In this document: positions 9,488-18,188 of the stretch, in pieces
Layout of the letters: each line of letters starts with the position of its first letter
Numbering within the stretch: the stretch's first letter is position 1
NCBI RefSeq assembly: GCF_034343125.1
Contig: NZ_CP139957.1
Span: forward strand, 829,001-893,000
Reading direction: 5' to 3'
Source: Caldicellulosiruptor danielii
Lineage (GTDB): Bacteria > Bacillota > Thermoanaerobacteria > Caldicellulosiruptorales > Caldicellulosiruptoraceae
Length of the DNA: 64,000 nucleotides
Program-made: the position numbers and the translations under genes
The notes under the pieces: generated by a model
Seen by the model: only the letters and a program-made list of their open reading frames with translations
The model's database searches: none
What the model was told of the DNA's origin: nothing

Positions 9488-10585
9488 ATGGAAAAGAAGA
9501 TGATTGATTATCCGCTTTTGTATATTACTCTTTTGCTTTCGCTAATCGGGGTTGTGATGATATTTAGCGCAAGCTATTATTACGCATTTTATCAGTTTCA
9601 CGACAGTTACCATTTTTTAAAAAAACAAGTAATAGGTCTTGGGCTTGGTTTAATAGTGATGTATATAACAAGTCAAATTGACTACAGAGTGTGGAAAAAG
9701 CTTGCTGTTATACTTTATATAATAGCTGCAATATCACTTGTAGCAGTTTTAATTCCGGGCATAGGCAAGCTTGTAAACAATGCACGCAGATGGATTGACA
9801 TTGGTCCTATTCAGTTTCAGCCGTCAGAACTTGCAAAATATGCTCTTGTGATAACACTCAGTACTTATTTTGACCATGTTGTAAAACCAAAGTCAAGGTT
9901 AAAAGCTTTTATTATTACAACGCTCTTGACAGGGCTGTTTTTTGTCCTTATATACAAAGAACCAAACATGAGCACATCCATACTAATACTTGGTATTTCA
10001 ATGCTAATGCTTTTTGCGTGGGGGTTAAATCTGGGATATTTTGTCACAATGGGTGTTTTGGCTGTACCAGTTTTGTATTACCTCACAACAAAAGAGCAGT
10101 ACAGGGTGGAAAGAATTCAGGCGCTTTTAAACCCATGGGCAGACCCTACAGACAAAGGGTACCAGATAATTCAGTCACTATACGCAATTGGCTCTGGTGG
10201 ACTTTTTGGTATGGGTCTTGGTCAGAGTAGGCAAAAACTACTGTACATTCCCGAGCCACACACAGACTTTATATTTTCAATCTTGAGTGAAGAACTCGGG
10301 TTTGTTGGAGCTATATTTGTGATAGTTCTGTTTGTCTTGTTTGTATGGAGAGGGATGGTTATTGCGCTAAATAGTCCTGACAGGTTTGGTACACTTTTAG
10401 CGTTTGGCGTCACAAGCATAATAGCTCTGCAAGCAATCTTGAACATTGCAGTTGTTACAGCTTCAGTCCCAGCAACAGGTGTGCCACTACCGTTTATAAC
10501 ATACGGAGGAACTTCAATAGTGTTTCATCTTTTTGGTGTAGGGCTTTTGCTGAGCATTTCAAGAAAGATCAAGGTGATAAAATGA
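9488..10585 (+). CDS. ftsW: Septal peptidoglycan glycosyltransferase FtsW (SEDS family)
   Basis: A 365-residue membrane protein with about ten hydrophobic segments. SEDS proteins polymerise lipid II and work with a class B PBP, here probably the one at 2137. Visible family blocks include NNARRWIDIGPIQFQPSE near residue 97, KEPNMSTS near 156, and GVPLPFITYGGTS near 332. Its place between murD and murG makes FtsW more likely than RodA or SpoVE. It overlaps murG by 4 bp. Confidence 0.94.
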   Translation: MEKKMIDYPLLYITLLLSLIGVVMIFSASYYYAFYQFHDSYHFLKKQVIGLGLGLIVMYITSQIDYRVWKKLAVILYIIAAISLVAVLIPGIGKLVNNARRWIDIGPIQFQPSELAKYALVITLSTYFDHVVKPKSRLKAFIITTLLTGLFFVLIYKEPNMSTSILILGISMLMLFAWGLNLGYFVTMGVLAVPVLYYLTTKEQYRVERIQALLNPWADPTDKGYQIIQSLYAIGSGGLFGMGLGQSRQKLLYIPEPHTDFIFSILSEELGFVGAIFVIVLFVLFVWRGMVIALNSPDRFGTLLAFGVTSIIALQAILNIAVVTASVPATGVPLPFITYGGTSIVFHLFGVGLLLSISRKIKVIK

Positions 10586-11691
10586 CACACGAAAGTAAGA
10601 CATTAATATTTAGCGGTGGCGGGACAGGTGGTCATATTTATCCTGCAATTTCAGTTGCTGATTGTCTGAAAAAAGCTGATAACCACTTGAACATAATCTT
10701 TGTTGGAACTAAAGAAGGACTTGAAGCAAAGATTGTACCAGAGGCAGGATACAATATAGAGTTTATAGAGGTAAAAGGGCTTAAAAGACAGCTGACAGTA
10801 AAAAATATTGCTGTAGTAATGAAGTTTTTGAAAGGGTTTTGGCAGGCAAAGAAAATATTAAAGCGGTATAATCCAGCTTGTGTATTTGTAACAGGTGGTT
10901 ATGTATCACTTCCTGTTGCGTTTGCTGCAAAGAGTTTTGGAATAAAGATTATTTTACACGAACAGAATGCTTTTCCTGGTCTTGCCAACAGAATAATTTC
11001 AAGGTTTTGTGACAAGGTCTTGATAAGCTTTGAAGAGAGCAAAAGATATTTTAAAAGAAGCAAAGATGTCATTTTGACAGGAAATCCTATCAGACTTGAG
11101 ATCTTAAATTACAATCAAAGCCAGGCAAAACGTGAAATTGGAGCAGATAGCAAGACCACCGTTTTGATAGTGGGTGGAAGCAGAGGTGCAGAAAACCTAA
11201 ACAGGGCAGCGATAAGACTTGCAAAGTCTTTTGAAGGTAACAAAGATGTACATTTTATCCTTTCGACAGGTGAGAAGAAATTTGATGATGCAAAAAGTTA
11301 TGCTAAGCAGTTGAATGTTGGGGCAAACATAAGTTTGTATCCTTACATTAAGGAAATGCCAAAATATCTTGCTGCTGCTGACATTGTTGTCTCAAGAGGA
11401 GGTGCTATAGCTATTTCAGAGATAACTGCTCTTGGAAAACCAAGCATTATTGTCCCATCACCATATGTAGTTAACAATCATCAAGAATACAATGCAAGAT
11501 CACTTGAAAGACAAGGGGCGTGTTTTGTTGTACTTGAAAATGAACTTGAGGGAGATAAGCTTAAAATTTTTGTGGAAAGACTTATATATGATAAAGAGTT
11601 GTATACTTCAATGCAAAGAAGAAGCAAAAACCTTGGCAGACCTGATGCAACCGAGAAAATAGCGAGCTTATTGAGAGAGTGTATAAAATAA
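10582..11691 (+). CDS. murG: UDP-N-acetylglucosamine--lipid I N-acetylglucosaminyltransferase MurG
   Basis: A 369-residue GT28-family transferase that turns lipid I into lipid II on the inner membrane face. The N-terminal glycine-rich loop SGGGTGGHIYPA (about residues 11-22), HEQNAFPG near 129, and the C-terminal UDP-GlcNAc block VVSRGGAIAISE near 270 are typical. Its ATG overlaps the ftsW stop by 4 bp. A 66-bp gap follows before murA. Confidence 0.97.
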   Translation: MTHESKTLIFSGGGTGGHIYPAISVADCLKKADNHLNIIFVGTKEGLEAKIVPEAGYNIEFIEVKGLKRQLTVKNIAVVMKFLKGFWQAKKILKRYNPACVFVTGGYVSLPVAFAAKSFGIKIILHEQNAFPGLANRIISRFCDKVLISFEESKRYFKRSKDVILTGNPIRLEILNYNQSQAKREIGADSKTTVLIVGGSRGAENLNRAAIRLAKSFEGNKDVHFILSTGEKKFDDAKSYAKQLNVGANISLYPYIKEMPKYLAAADIVVSRGGAIAISEITALGKPSIIVPSPYVVNNHQEYNARSLERQGACFVVLENELEGDKLKIFVERLIYDKELYTSMQRRSKNLGRPDATEKIASLLRECIK

Positions 11692-11757
11692 GTGTTTTTT
11701 GTAACAACAAATGCAGTTTAAGAATAAAATAATATGCGACAGTTTGTGGAATAAAGT

Positions 11758-13041
11758 TTGAAAGTAAAAATGCAAAAACTTATCATATATGGTCCAGCAA
11801 AGCTCCTGGGAGAGATTGAGGTTGAAGGTGCAAAAAATGCAGCACTTCCCATATTAACAGCTTCTATTTTAACCCAAAACAAAGTTATTATTACAAATGT
11901 TCCTGATATTGTTGATGTAAGACATACAATAGATATTCTTAAATATCTTGGTTGCAAGGTTTTGTTTGAAAACAACGCAGTGTTGGTAGATAGTAGCTCA
12001 ATTAAAAGATTTACCATTCCGCCTGAGTATGCAAAGCTTATGCGTTCAAGTGTGCTTTTTATGGGAGCTCTTTTGAGCAAGTTCAGAAGAGCAGAACTAT
12101 CTAATCATCCAGGGGGGTGTGAGATAGGACAAAGACCAATTGATCTTCACATCTTGGCTTTTAAACAGCTTGGAATAGAGGTATTTGAACATGATAACAG
12201 AATAATGTGTCGCTGTGATAGAGTTAATGGCAGTGAAATTTTTTTGCCAATTCCCTCAGTTGGAGCAACAGAAAATATAATTCTTGCTTCCATATTTTGT
12301 AATGGTGAGGTGGTGATAAAAAATGCGGCAAAAGAGCCAGAGATAGCTGACCTATGTCATTTTTTAAATAAGCTTGGTGCGAAGATTAGAGGTGCAGGTA
12401 CACACATAATTAAGATTGAAGGTGTGAAAAAATTAAAAAGTGAAGAAGTGGTCCATAAAGTAGTTATCCCTGACAGAATTGTAGCAGGGACGTACCTATG
12501 TGCAGTTGCTGCATGTGGTGGTGAAGTGGTTTTGAAAAATGTATTTCCAAGACACTTAGATTCAATTTTGCACATACTCAAGAGTAGCGGATGCAAAATC
12601 AAAGAGTCAAAGAATGAAATTTGGATAAAAAAAGAGGAAAGATTAAAAGGCGGCCTACGTATAACCACACATTATTATCCTGGTTTTCCCACAGACCTTC
12701 AGGCTCCTGTTTGCAGTGCTTTTGCAGTTGCAAGTGGAGTTACAATAATCAAGGAGACCATCTTTGAAAACAGGTTCAAACACGTACCCGAACTTGTTAA
12801 AATGGGTGCTGATATACATGTTGAAAAGGATATTGCAGTAATAAATGGTGTTGAGCAGTTAAGAGGATGTAAGGTTTTTGCACGGGATTTGAGAGGAGGA
12901 GCTGCACTTTTTGTAGCGGGGCTTTCTGCTGAAGGAGTAACAGAAGTTATGAATGCAGATTACGTTGACAGGGGATACGAGAAAATAGAGGAAAAATACA
13001 CTTTGCTTGGAGCAAAGATTTTGAGAGAAAAAGGTGAGTGA
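11758..13041 (+). CDS. murA: UDP-N-acetylglucosamine 1-carboxyvinyltransferase MurA
   Basis: An EPSP synthase-fold enzyme of about 423-427 residues that catalyses the first committed step of peptidoglycan precursor synthesis. The phosphoenolpyruvate-binding and fosfomycin-target cysteine is present in the loop HPGGCEIGQRP. The frame opens with TTG 11758, but ATG 11770 gives the usual family start MQKLIIYGPAKL and may be the true one; neither has a strong ribosome site. Its 3' end overlaps ftsQ by 8 bp. Confidence 0.94.
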   Translation: MKVKMQKLIIYGPAKLLGEIEVEGAKNAALPILTASILTQNKVIITNVPDIVDVRHTIDILKYLGCKVLFENNAVLVDSSSIKRFTIPPEYAKLMRSSVLFMGALLSKFRRAELSNHPGGCEIGQRPIDLHILAFKQLGIEVFEHDNRIMCRCDRVNGSEIFLPIPSVGATENIILASIFCNGEVVIKNAAKEPEIADLCHFLNKLGAKIRGAGTHIIKIEGVKKLKSEEVVHKVVIPDRIVAGTYLCAVAACGGEVVLKNVFPRHLDSILHILKSSGCKIKESKNEIWIKKEERLKGGLRITTHYYPGFPTDLQAPVCSAFAVASGVTIIKETIFENRFKHVPELVKMGADIHVEKDIAVINGVEQLRGCKVFARDLRGGAALFVAGLSAEGVTEVMNADYVDRGYEKIEEKYTLLGAKILREKGE

Positions 13042-13786
13042 ATATTTAAAAATGGGTAGATTGAGTGTAAAGATTAGTGTATTATTAATGTTAGGAGTAG
13101 TATTCTCTCTTTTTATTTTTAATTTGGACTACTTTAATGTGAAAAATTTCAGTATACATAATTTGCAAAGAGTTAAAAAAAATGATATCATAAAAATAAT
13201 ACAGCAATATCAAAACCAGAACATACTGAGTGTGAATACAAAAGACCTCAAGCAAAAACTTTTGGAAAATCCGGAAATAGAAGATGTTATAATAAAAAGA
13301 AAGCTGCCCGATACCATTGTAATTTATGTGTACGAAAAACGGACAGTTGGTCTTATAAAATATTTAAATTCGTATATAGAAATCGACAAAAATGGGTATG
13401 TAATAAGAATAGAAGGAGATTTACCACAGTATTCGATTGTATTCGAGGGGCTTAAAGTAACTCAAGCAGCAGTTGGCAATAAAATTATTGTCACAGATGA
13501 AGTACTTTTGCAAAAGGCAATTGATGTAGCTCAAGGCCTTTTACGTTTTAATGCACTAAAGGTTTTTAAGGTTAAAGAACTCATCGTGCTTTTGAAAAAC
13601 ATAAGCGACGTTCAACTAAAAATGGACAAGCTAACTATAAAGCTTGGAGACGGATCTGATATAGATTACAAATTGAGACTTTTGAAAGGTGTGTACGATA
13701 AGTTACCAAAAAATGTTGAAGGTGTTATTACACTAAATTCTAACGGTATTGCTACTTTTACTCCAAATACTGGGGAGGACAATTAA
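13034..13786 (+). CDS. ftsQ: Cell division protein FtsQ/DivIB
   Basis: A 250-residue bitopic protein with a short cytoplasmic tail, one membrane segment (about residues 13-31), then a POTRA-type domain (VKNFSIHNLQRVKKNDIIK...) and a beta domain. It belongs to the FtsQ/DivIB family that joins FtsL at the septum. The GTG start at 13034 overlaps murA; ATG 13052 is a possible alternative six codons in. Position after murA is common in Clostridia. Confidence 0.88.
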   Translation: MSEYLKMGRLSVKISVLLMLGVVFSLFIFNLDYFNVKNFSIHNLQRVKKNDIIKIIQQYQNQNILSVNTKDLKQKLLENPEIEDVIIKRKLPDTIVIYVYEKRTVGLIKYLNSYIEIDKNGYVIRIEGDLPQYSIVFEGLKVTQAAVGNKIIVTDEVLLQKAIDVAQGLLRFNALKVFKVKELIVLLKNISDVQLKMDKLTIKLGDGSDIDYKLRLLKGVYDKLPKNVEGVITLNSNGIATFTPNTGEDN

Positions 13787-13791
13787 AAAAA

Positions 13792-14535
13792 ATGAAAGTA
13801 AAGATTAAAAAACCAACAGGTGGACAGGTTGCCATTGCTATTTTGTTATTAGTTTTGGGGATTTTGATGTCAATGCAGATAAAAAGTGTCAGACAGAGTA
13901 ATGAATTAAAAAACTTAGAAAAAGCAAGAGCCATTGAACTTGCTGAACAGATAAATCAGCTAAGAAAAGAAAATGTGAATCTTCGCCAACAAATTTATGA
14001 ATTGGAGAAAAAAATCAAAGAGTATCAGGACTCAGCAGCAAGTATTAGCAAAACAACCGAGCTTTTAAAAGAAGAGCTTGACAAGGTTAAGATTTTGGCA
14101 GGGCTTACTGATGTAGAAGGGCCTGGTATAATTATTACACTTGACGATAGCAAAATACCTGCCCAGCCCAATGTTGACCCGAACAGTTTTCTGCTGCATG
14201 ACTCTGACATTTTGCAGGTTATAAACGAGCTTCGGGCAGCGGGAGCTGAGGCAATAGCGATAAATGACCAGAGAGTAGTTTCAACAACTGAGATAAGATG
14301 TGCTGGACCAACTATAAGCATAAACAACACAAGGTATTCTGCCCCGTACATAATAAAGGCAATAGGAGACCCTAAGATTCTTAAAAATTCTCTTGAGATG
14401 CGGGGAGGTATCATAGACCTTTTAAAAGAATTTTCTATAGAGGTTAAGATTGAAGAAGCTTCAAAGGTTGTGATTCCACGTTATACTGGAAGCTTGAAAT
14501 TCAACTACGTAAAGATAAAAAGTGAAGGAAGTTGA
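13792..14535 (+). CDS. DUF881 family membrane-anchored protein
   Basis: A 247-residue protein with one N-terminal membrane segment (about 12-29), a long heptad-like coiled-coil region (about 35-95), and a globular DUF881 domain. The domain shows GLTDVEGPGIIITLDDS near residue 104 and the conserved ELRAAGAEAIAINDQRV near 144. The biochemical role of DUF881 is unknown. In Firmicutes it is regularly found between ftsQ and sbp/ftsZ, as here, which suggests a division-linked role. ATG 13792 follows GGGGAGGAC. Confidence 0.9.
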   Translation: MKVKIKKPTGGQVAIAILLLVLGILMSMQIKSVRQSNELKNLEKARAIELAEQINQLRKENVNLRQQIYELEKKIKEYQDSAASISKTTELLKEELDKVKILAGLTDVEGPGIIITLDDSKIPAQPNVDPNSFLLHDSDILQVINELRAAGAEAIAINDQRVVSTTEIRCAGPTISINNTRYSAPYIIKAIGDPKILKNSLEMRGGIIDLLKEFSIEVKIEEASKVVIPRYTGSLKFNYVKIKSEGS

Positions 14536-14542
14536 TGAGAAG

Positions 14543-14905
14543 ATGATAGTGCTTGTAGTTGCTCTTTTGGTTGGAATATTGATAGGACTTTTTATTCCAA
14601 TAAGTATTCCTCAAGATTATTCATCCTATGTTGCAGTTGGTCTTCTTGCAGCACTTGATTCCATATTTGGTGCTTTAAAGTCAAATCTAAAGGGTGATTT
14701 TAAGATTGACATATTTATTTCAGGGTTTGTGGGCAACACCCTCATAGCAATGCTTCTTGCCTACATGGGTGACATGCTTGGTATTCCGCTGTACCAGGCT
14801 GCGGTTGTGGCTTTTGGTGTTAGGATTTTTCAAAATTTTGGAGAAATGCGAAGAAGTATCTTGATAAAAAACAAGAGTTTTTCTAAGGAGGAGAAAAACC
14901 AATGA
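14543..14905 (+). CDS. sbp: Small basic protein (Sbp, DUF1290 family)
   Basis: A small membrane protein of about 120 residues with three or four hydrophobic segments and a charged C-terminus. It matches the DUF1290 family that neighbours ftsZ in Firmicutes; its function is unknown. The frame opens with GTG 14522 inside the preceding gene, but ATG 14543 is preferred because GAAGGA lies upstream and translation then begins with the hydrophobic [11 protein letters not shown]. It overlaps ftsZ by 4 bp. Confidence 0.87.
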   Translation: MIVLVVALLVGILIGLFIPISIPQDYSSYVAVGLLAALDSIFGALKSNLKGDFKIDIFISGFVGNTLIAMLLAYMGDMLGIPLYQAAVVAFGVRIFQNFGEMRRSILIKNKSFSKEEKNQ

Positions 14906-15984
14906 TTAGTTTTGACACAGAAAAGATGACTGTTGCGCAGCTAAAGGTTATTGGTGTTGGGGGTGCGGGAAACAATGCAGTCAATAGGATGATTGACGTT
15001 GGTGTGTCAGGAGTAGAATTCATAGCAGTGAACACTGACAAGCAGGCTCTTCAGCGCTCAAAAGCGCATTATAAAATTCAGATAGGTGAGAAGATTACAA
15101 AAGGACTTGGAGCTGGAGCAGATCCGGAGATTGGAAGAAAAGCTGCAGAGGAGAGTAAAGAGGATATAGCACAGGTTTTAAAAGGTGCAGATATGGTATT
15201 TATCACAGCGGGAATGGGCGGTGGTACAGGTACGGGTGCTTCACCTGTTGTTGCTGAGATAGCAAAAGAGCTGGGGATACTAACTGTTGCTGTTGTTACA
15301 AGACCGTTTAAAAGTGAAGGGGCAAAGAGAAGAATTAATGCAGAAAAAGGAATAGAAGAGCTTAAAAAGATTGTTGATACAATAATTATTGTGCCAAATG
15401 ATAGACTCTTTATGCTTTCAACAAATAAAAGTCTCAAAATTTCTGATGCGTTTAGAATGGCTGATGATGTGCTAAGACAGGGTGTGCAGGGAATTTCTGA
15501 TATTATCTTGAATGCGGGGCTTATAAATGTGGACTTTGCAGATGTCAAGGCTATTATGATGAACAAGGGATATGCGCATATGGGAATTGGCAAGGCAAAA
15601 GGTGATGAAAAAGTACTCAAAGCTTTAGAGCAGGCAATCAACAGTCCGCTTCTTGAGACTTCTATAAAAGGAGCAAAAGGTGTTCTTGTAAACTATACAG
15701 GAAATCCAGAAGAACTTCTGCTTGACGAAATTGAAAGAGCAAACGAGCTTATTTCTTCCGAAGCTGATGAGAATGTCAACTTTATAATGGGTATTGTTTT
15801 CAATGAAGAGATGAAGGATGAAGTGCAGGTTACTGTCATTGCAACAGGCTTTGACACAACAAATGAACAGCAGCCATCTGCCCAAACACACAAAGCTGCA
15901 TTGCCAAAGAATAATAATCTACAGAATCTGTTCCAGGACGACGATATATTCGAGATTCCAATATTTTTGAAAAATAAAAAGTAA
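14902..15984 (+). CDS. ftsZ: Cell division protein FtsZ
   Basis: A 360-residue tubulin-like GTPase that forms the Z ring. It has the GTP-binding [11 protein letters not shown] near residue 20, the tubulin signature [10 protein letters not shown] near 106, and the T7 region [11 protein letters not shown] near 208. The C-terminal peptide [12 protein letters not shown] is the conserved tail that binds FtsA or other tethers. No ftsA is present in the cluster, so the membrane tether must be encoded elsewhere. Start ATG 14902 has AAGGAGG 10 bp upstream. Confidence 0.98.
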   Translation: MISFDTEKMTVAQLKVIGVGGAGNNAVNRMIDVGVSGVEFIAVNTDKQALQRSKAHYKIQIGEKITKGLGAGADPEIGRKAAEESKEDIAQVLKGADMVFITAGMGGGTGTGASPVVAEIAKELGILTVAVVTRPFKSEGAKRRINAEKGIEELKKIVDTIIIVPNDRLFMLSTNKSLKISDAFRMADDVLRQGVQGISDIILNAGLINVDFADVKAIMMNKGYAHMGIGKAKGDEKVLKALEQAINSPLLETSIKGAKGVLVNYTGNPEELLLDEIERANELISSEADENVNFIMGIVFNEEMKDEVQVTVIATGFDTTNEQQPSAQTHKAALPKNNNLQNLFQDDDIFEIPIFLKNKK

Positions 15985-15991
15985 AATATAG

Positions 15992-16029
15992 ACCCCCTTG
16001 CTTCACACGGCAGGGGGTTATATTTTTTT
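15992..16029 (+). terminator. Terminator of the dcw operon after ftsZ
   Basis: ACCCCCTTG and CAGGGGGTT form a GC-rich stem (15992-16019) followed by a run of T broken by one A. It lies 8 bp after the ftsZ stop. Confidence 0.85.
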
Positions 16030-16060
16030 AAGTTTACTAATTCAAACCCTTATTATGATT

Positions 16061-16217
16061 CTATTTGCCTTCGCTGTTTGCAACAGCGGAGTATGATTTA
16101 TTCAAAAAAGTGTACATCAACCTTTTCTTCTGTTAAAGCCCAGCCCCATATTTTTATCTTTTTCTCTCTTTGAAGGACCATACCATCACTTATCAGACGT
16201 GGCAATTTGAGTGTCAT
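16061..16217 (-). pseudogene. Decayed N-terminal fragment of a sialate O-acetylesterase-like gene
   Basis: On the minus strand ATG 16217 opens 39 codons with LPRLISDGMVLQREKK followed by IKIWGWA. This closely resembles the N-terminus of sialate 9-O-acetylesterase-like carbohydrate esterases (ISDxMVLQR..xIxIWGWA). The frame ends at 16098-16100. In the next frame homology appears to resume with NKSYSAVANSEGK, then stops at TAG (16061-16063) where a Trp codon would be expected. So I see a frameshift near a T run, a nonsense codon, and loss of the rest of the roughly 500-residue gene. GAGATGG upstream may be its old ribosome site. Identification is by motif memory, not a search. Confidence 0.6.
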
Positions 16218-16241
16218 TAGTATCCATCTCTTAACTATAAA

Positions 16242-16255
16242 AGAAATCGTTTTCA
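16242..16255 (-). promoter_or_regulatory. cre-like / LacI-family operator upstream of the esterase relic
   Basis: On the minus strand TGAAAACGATTTCT matches the catabolite-responsive element consensus TGWAANCGNTNWCA at all positions but the last. Its core GAAAnCGnTTTC is palindromic. It lies 25-40 bp upstream of the relic's ATG, where a carbohydrate gene would be expected to carry one. Confidence 0.5.
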
Positions 16256-16382
16256 AAATCGTATAAAAAATTATTTTTGATTTGTTATTACTGTCACTTT
16301 AATTTTAGCATGATATCGAGATGATAGCTATCAAAAAATAATCTCTGTCTGCAGGAAAATTATAGCTTATTTTTTGCAAAAA

Positions 16383-16461
16383 TTTGTTGAAAATTTGTTT
16401 TGGTAAAGGAGAGCTGGGTAAAACTTTTCTGACATAATTTTTACCTTTGCAGGAATATAAT
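16383..16461 (+). promoter_or_regulatory. Possible Spo0A-dependent promoter of spoIIGA-sigE
   Basis: A -10 box TATAAT lies at 16456-16461. The only -35-like element is CTGACA at 16429-16434, giving a 21-bp spacer. The Bacillus spoIIG promoter also has an over-long spacer (22 bp) and depends on Spo0A. TTTGTTGAA at 16383-16391 differs by one base from the Spo0A box and sits about 80 bp upstream of the predicted start. The boxes are seen; the regulation is inferred. Confidence 0.4.
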
Positions 16462-16509
16462 TATTACTTAGAAATGTCACTTTTGAAAACAAAGAGTTGA
16501 TAAAATAAG

Positions 16510-17343
16510 ATGATTATTTATGCAGATGTATATATGTTAGAAAATTTAGTTATAAATTATTTTATTCTTCTTGTGACATCGTATTTACTTAAAGCCAATG
16601 TGAATGGTATTAAGATTTTACTTGTAAGCATAATAGGAGCTTTTTATTCGCTGTTTCAATTTTATCAGCCTTTACAGTTTTTATACTCTCCAATTGGAAA
16701 AATAATTGTTTCAGCTTCTTTTGTATATCTTACCTTTTTGCCAAAAAACTTTTTTGGGTTTATCAGACAGTTTCTCAGTTTTTACCTTGTTACAATCATG
16801 TTTGGTGGGATGGGATTTTTTATTTATTACATTTCGCAAAATAGTATTGAATACTCTGTACAGCTGAAACTAAAAAACGTGCTACTCGCAATAGGCATTT
16901 CACTAATTGTGTTCAAACTCTCACATGAGCTTATTATCAAAAAGGTCTACAAAGATTCACTCATAAGGTATATAAAATTCAAGATAAATGAGTCAGAGTA
17001 TAGCTGTGTGGGATATGTAGATACAGGCAATAACTTGAGAGAACCTTTTTCGGGCAAACCTGTTGTAATTATTGAAAAAAAGCTACTTGGGGTGGGAGAA
17101 GAAGGAAAAGATATATCTTCAAATGACCTTGAAAAGCTTCAAAAAGTTTTGGGAAGCAGAATTGTTTTGATACCTTACAATTCGATTGGTCAGGAACATG
17201 GAGTATTGGTGGGAGTTATACCTGATGAGTTTTATGTGTCAGAGAACAAAAACACATGGATAAAAAAAGATGTGGCAATTGCCTTATATGACAAAAAGAT
17301 TTCAAACAGGTACTCGGCACTTTTGGGCCCTGATTTAATCTGA
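16510..17343 (+). CDS. spoIIGA: Sigma-E processing peptidase SpoIIGA
   Basis: A 277-residue protein with about five membrane segments in the first 150 residues (start MIIYADVYMLENLVINYF) and a cytoplasmic aspartic protease-like domain with GYVDTGNNLREPFSGKPVVII near residue 176, where the DTG aspartate would be catalytic. In sporulating Firmicutes SpoIIGA cleaves the pro-sequence from sigma-E after a signal from the forespore. The adjacent sigE supports the call. The gene is intact. Whether this organism sporulates is unclear. Confidence 0.92.
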   Translation: MIIYADVYMLENLVINYFILLVTSYLLKANVNGIKILLVSIIGAFYSLFQFYQPLQFLYSPIGKIIVSASFVYLTFLPKNFFGFIRQFLSFYLVTIMFGGMGFFIYYISQNSIEYSVQLKLKNVLLAIGISLIVFKLSHELIIKKVYKDSLIRYIKFKINESEYSCVGYVDTGNNLREPFSGKPVVIIEKKLLGVGEEGKDISSNDLEKLQKVLGSRIVLIPYNSIGQEHGVLVGVIPDEFYVSENKNTWIKKDVAIALYDKKISNRYSALLGPDLI

Positions 17344-17366
17344 TTTTTTAAAGGAGGAGTGATTTT

Positions 17367-18101
17367 ATGAAACTTGAATCTAAGATGCTGCAGTATGTAT
17401 TGAAAGCCTTGGAAAAACTTGGTCTAAATCTTTCACAGAACCAGGTAATGGAAATTTTCTATGTTGGTGGGTGTGACACACTTCCGCCACCACTTACGCC
17501 TGATGAAGAAGCCCAGATTTTATACAGGATTCATTACCAAGGAGAAGAAGGATTAAAAAAGCTTTTGGTAGAAAGAAATTTGAGGTTGGTTGTCTACATT
17601 GCAAGAAGATTTGAAAATGCAAAGGTTAATCTTGAAGACCTTGTTTCAATAGGCACAATAGGTTTGATTAAAGCGATAAATACATACAATCCAAATAAGA
17701 ATATAAAACTTGCTACTTACGCCTCTAAATGTATAGAAAATGAGATTTTGATGTTTTTAAGGCGAAATTCAAATAAAAAGCTTGAACTATCGATAGACGA
17801 GCCGCTAAATGTTGACTGGGACGGCAATGAGCTTTTACTCTCTGATGTTCTGGGGACTGATACAGAGGAAATCTACAATAGAATTGAGAGTAATGTAGAA
17901 AAAGAAGCGCTTTTGCAGGCAATTCAAAAGCTTCCGTCAAGGGAAAAAAAGATTGTTGAACTGAGGTTTGGATTTGGAGATGAAGGAGAGAAGACTCAAA
18001 AAGAGGTTGCAGATATGCTTGGGATATCCCAAAGCTACATTTCTCGGTTAGAGAAAAAGATAATTACAAGATTAAAAAAAGAGCTGGCAAAGATTATATA
18101 A
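17367..18101 (+). CDS. sigE: RNA polymerase sporulation sigma factor SigE (pro-sigma-E)
   Basis: A 244-residue sigma-70 family factor with regions 2 to 4. The N-terminal about 30 residues, before [17 protein letters not shown], form the amphipathic pro-sequence removed by SpoIIGA. Region 2 shows [33 protein letters not shown]; region 4 ends with a helix-turn-helix ([21 protein letters not shown]). Sigma-E directs mother-cell gene expression after asymmetric division. ATG 17367 follows AAAGGAGGAG. It lies 23 bp after spoIIGA, in the classic spoIIG order. Confidence 0.95.
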   Translation: MKLESKMLQYVLKALEKLGLNLSQNQVMEIFYVGGCDTLPPPLTPDEEAQILYRIHYQGEEGLKKLLVERNLRLVVYIARRFENAKVNLEDLVSIGTIGLIKAINTYNPNKNIKLATYASKCIENEILMFLRRNSNKKLELSIDEPLNVDWDGNELLLSDVLGTDTEEIYNRIESNVEKEALLQAIQKLPSREKKIVELRFGFGDEGEKTQKEVADMLGISQSYISRLEKKIITRLKKELAKII

Positions 18102-18188
18102 TATGAAGATTTATTTCAGAATAATTGGCTTCTTCGAGGTTAATAATAAACCATAGCGCAAAGTTAAAAAAAGGGGGAGAAAATTAAT

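Noticed and set aside
16323-16332. GATAGCTATC palindrome in the ftsZ-spoIIGA gap
   Set aside because: A 10-bp palindrome in AT-rich DNA is expected by chance and has no clear partner or position.
18119-18147. Sigma-F-like promoter before sigG
   Set aside because: GAATA and GGTTAATAAT with 14-bp spacing match the consensus only partly; too weak to list.
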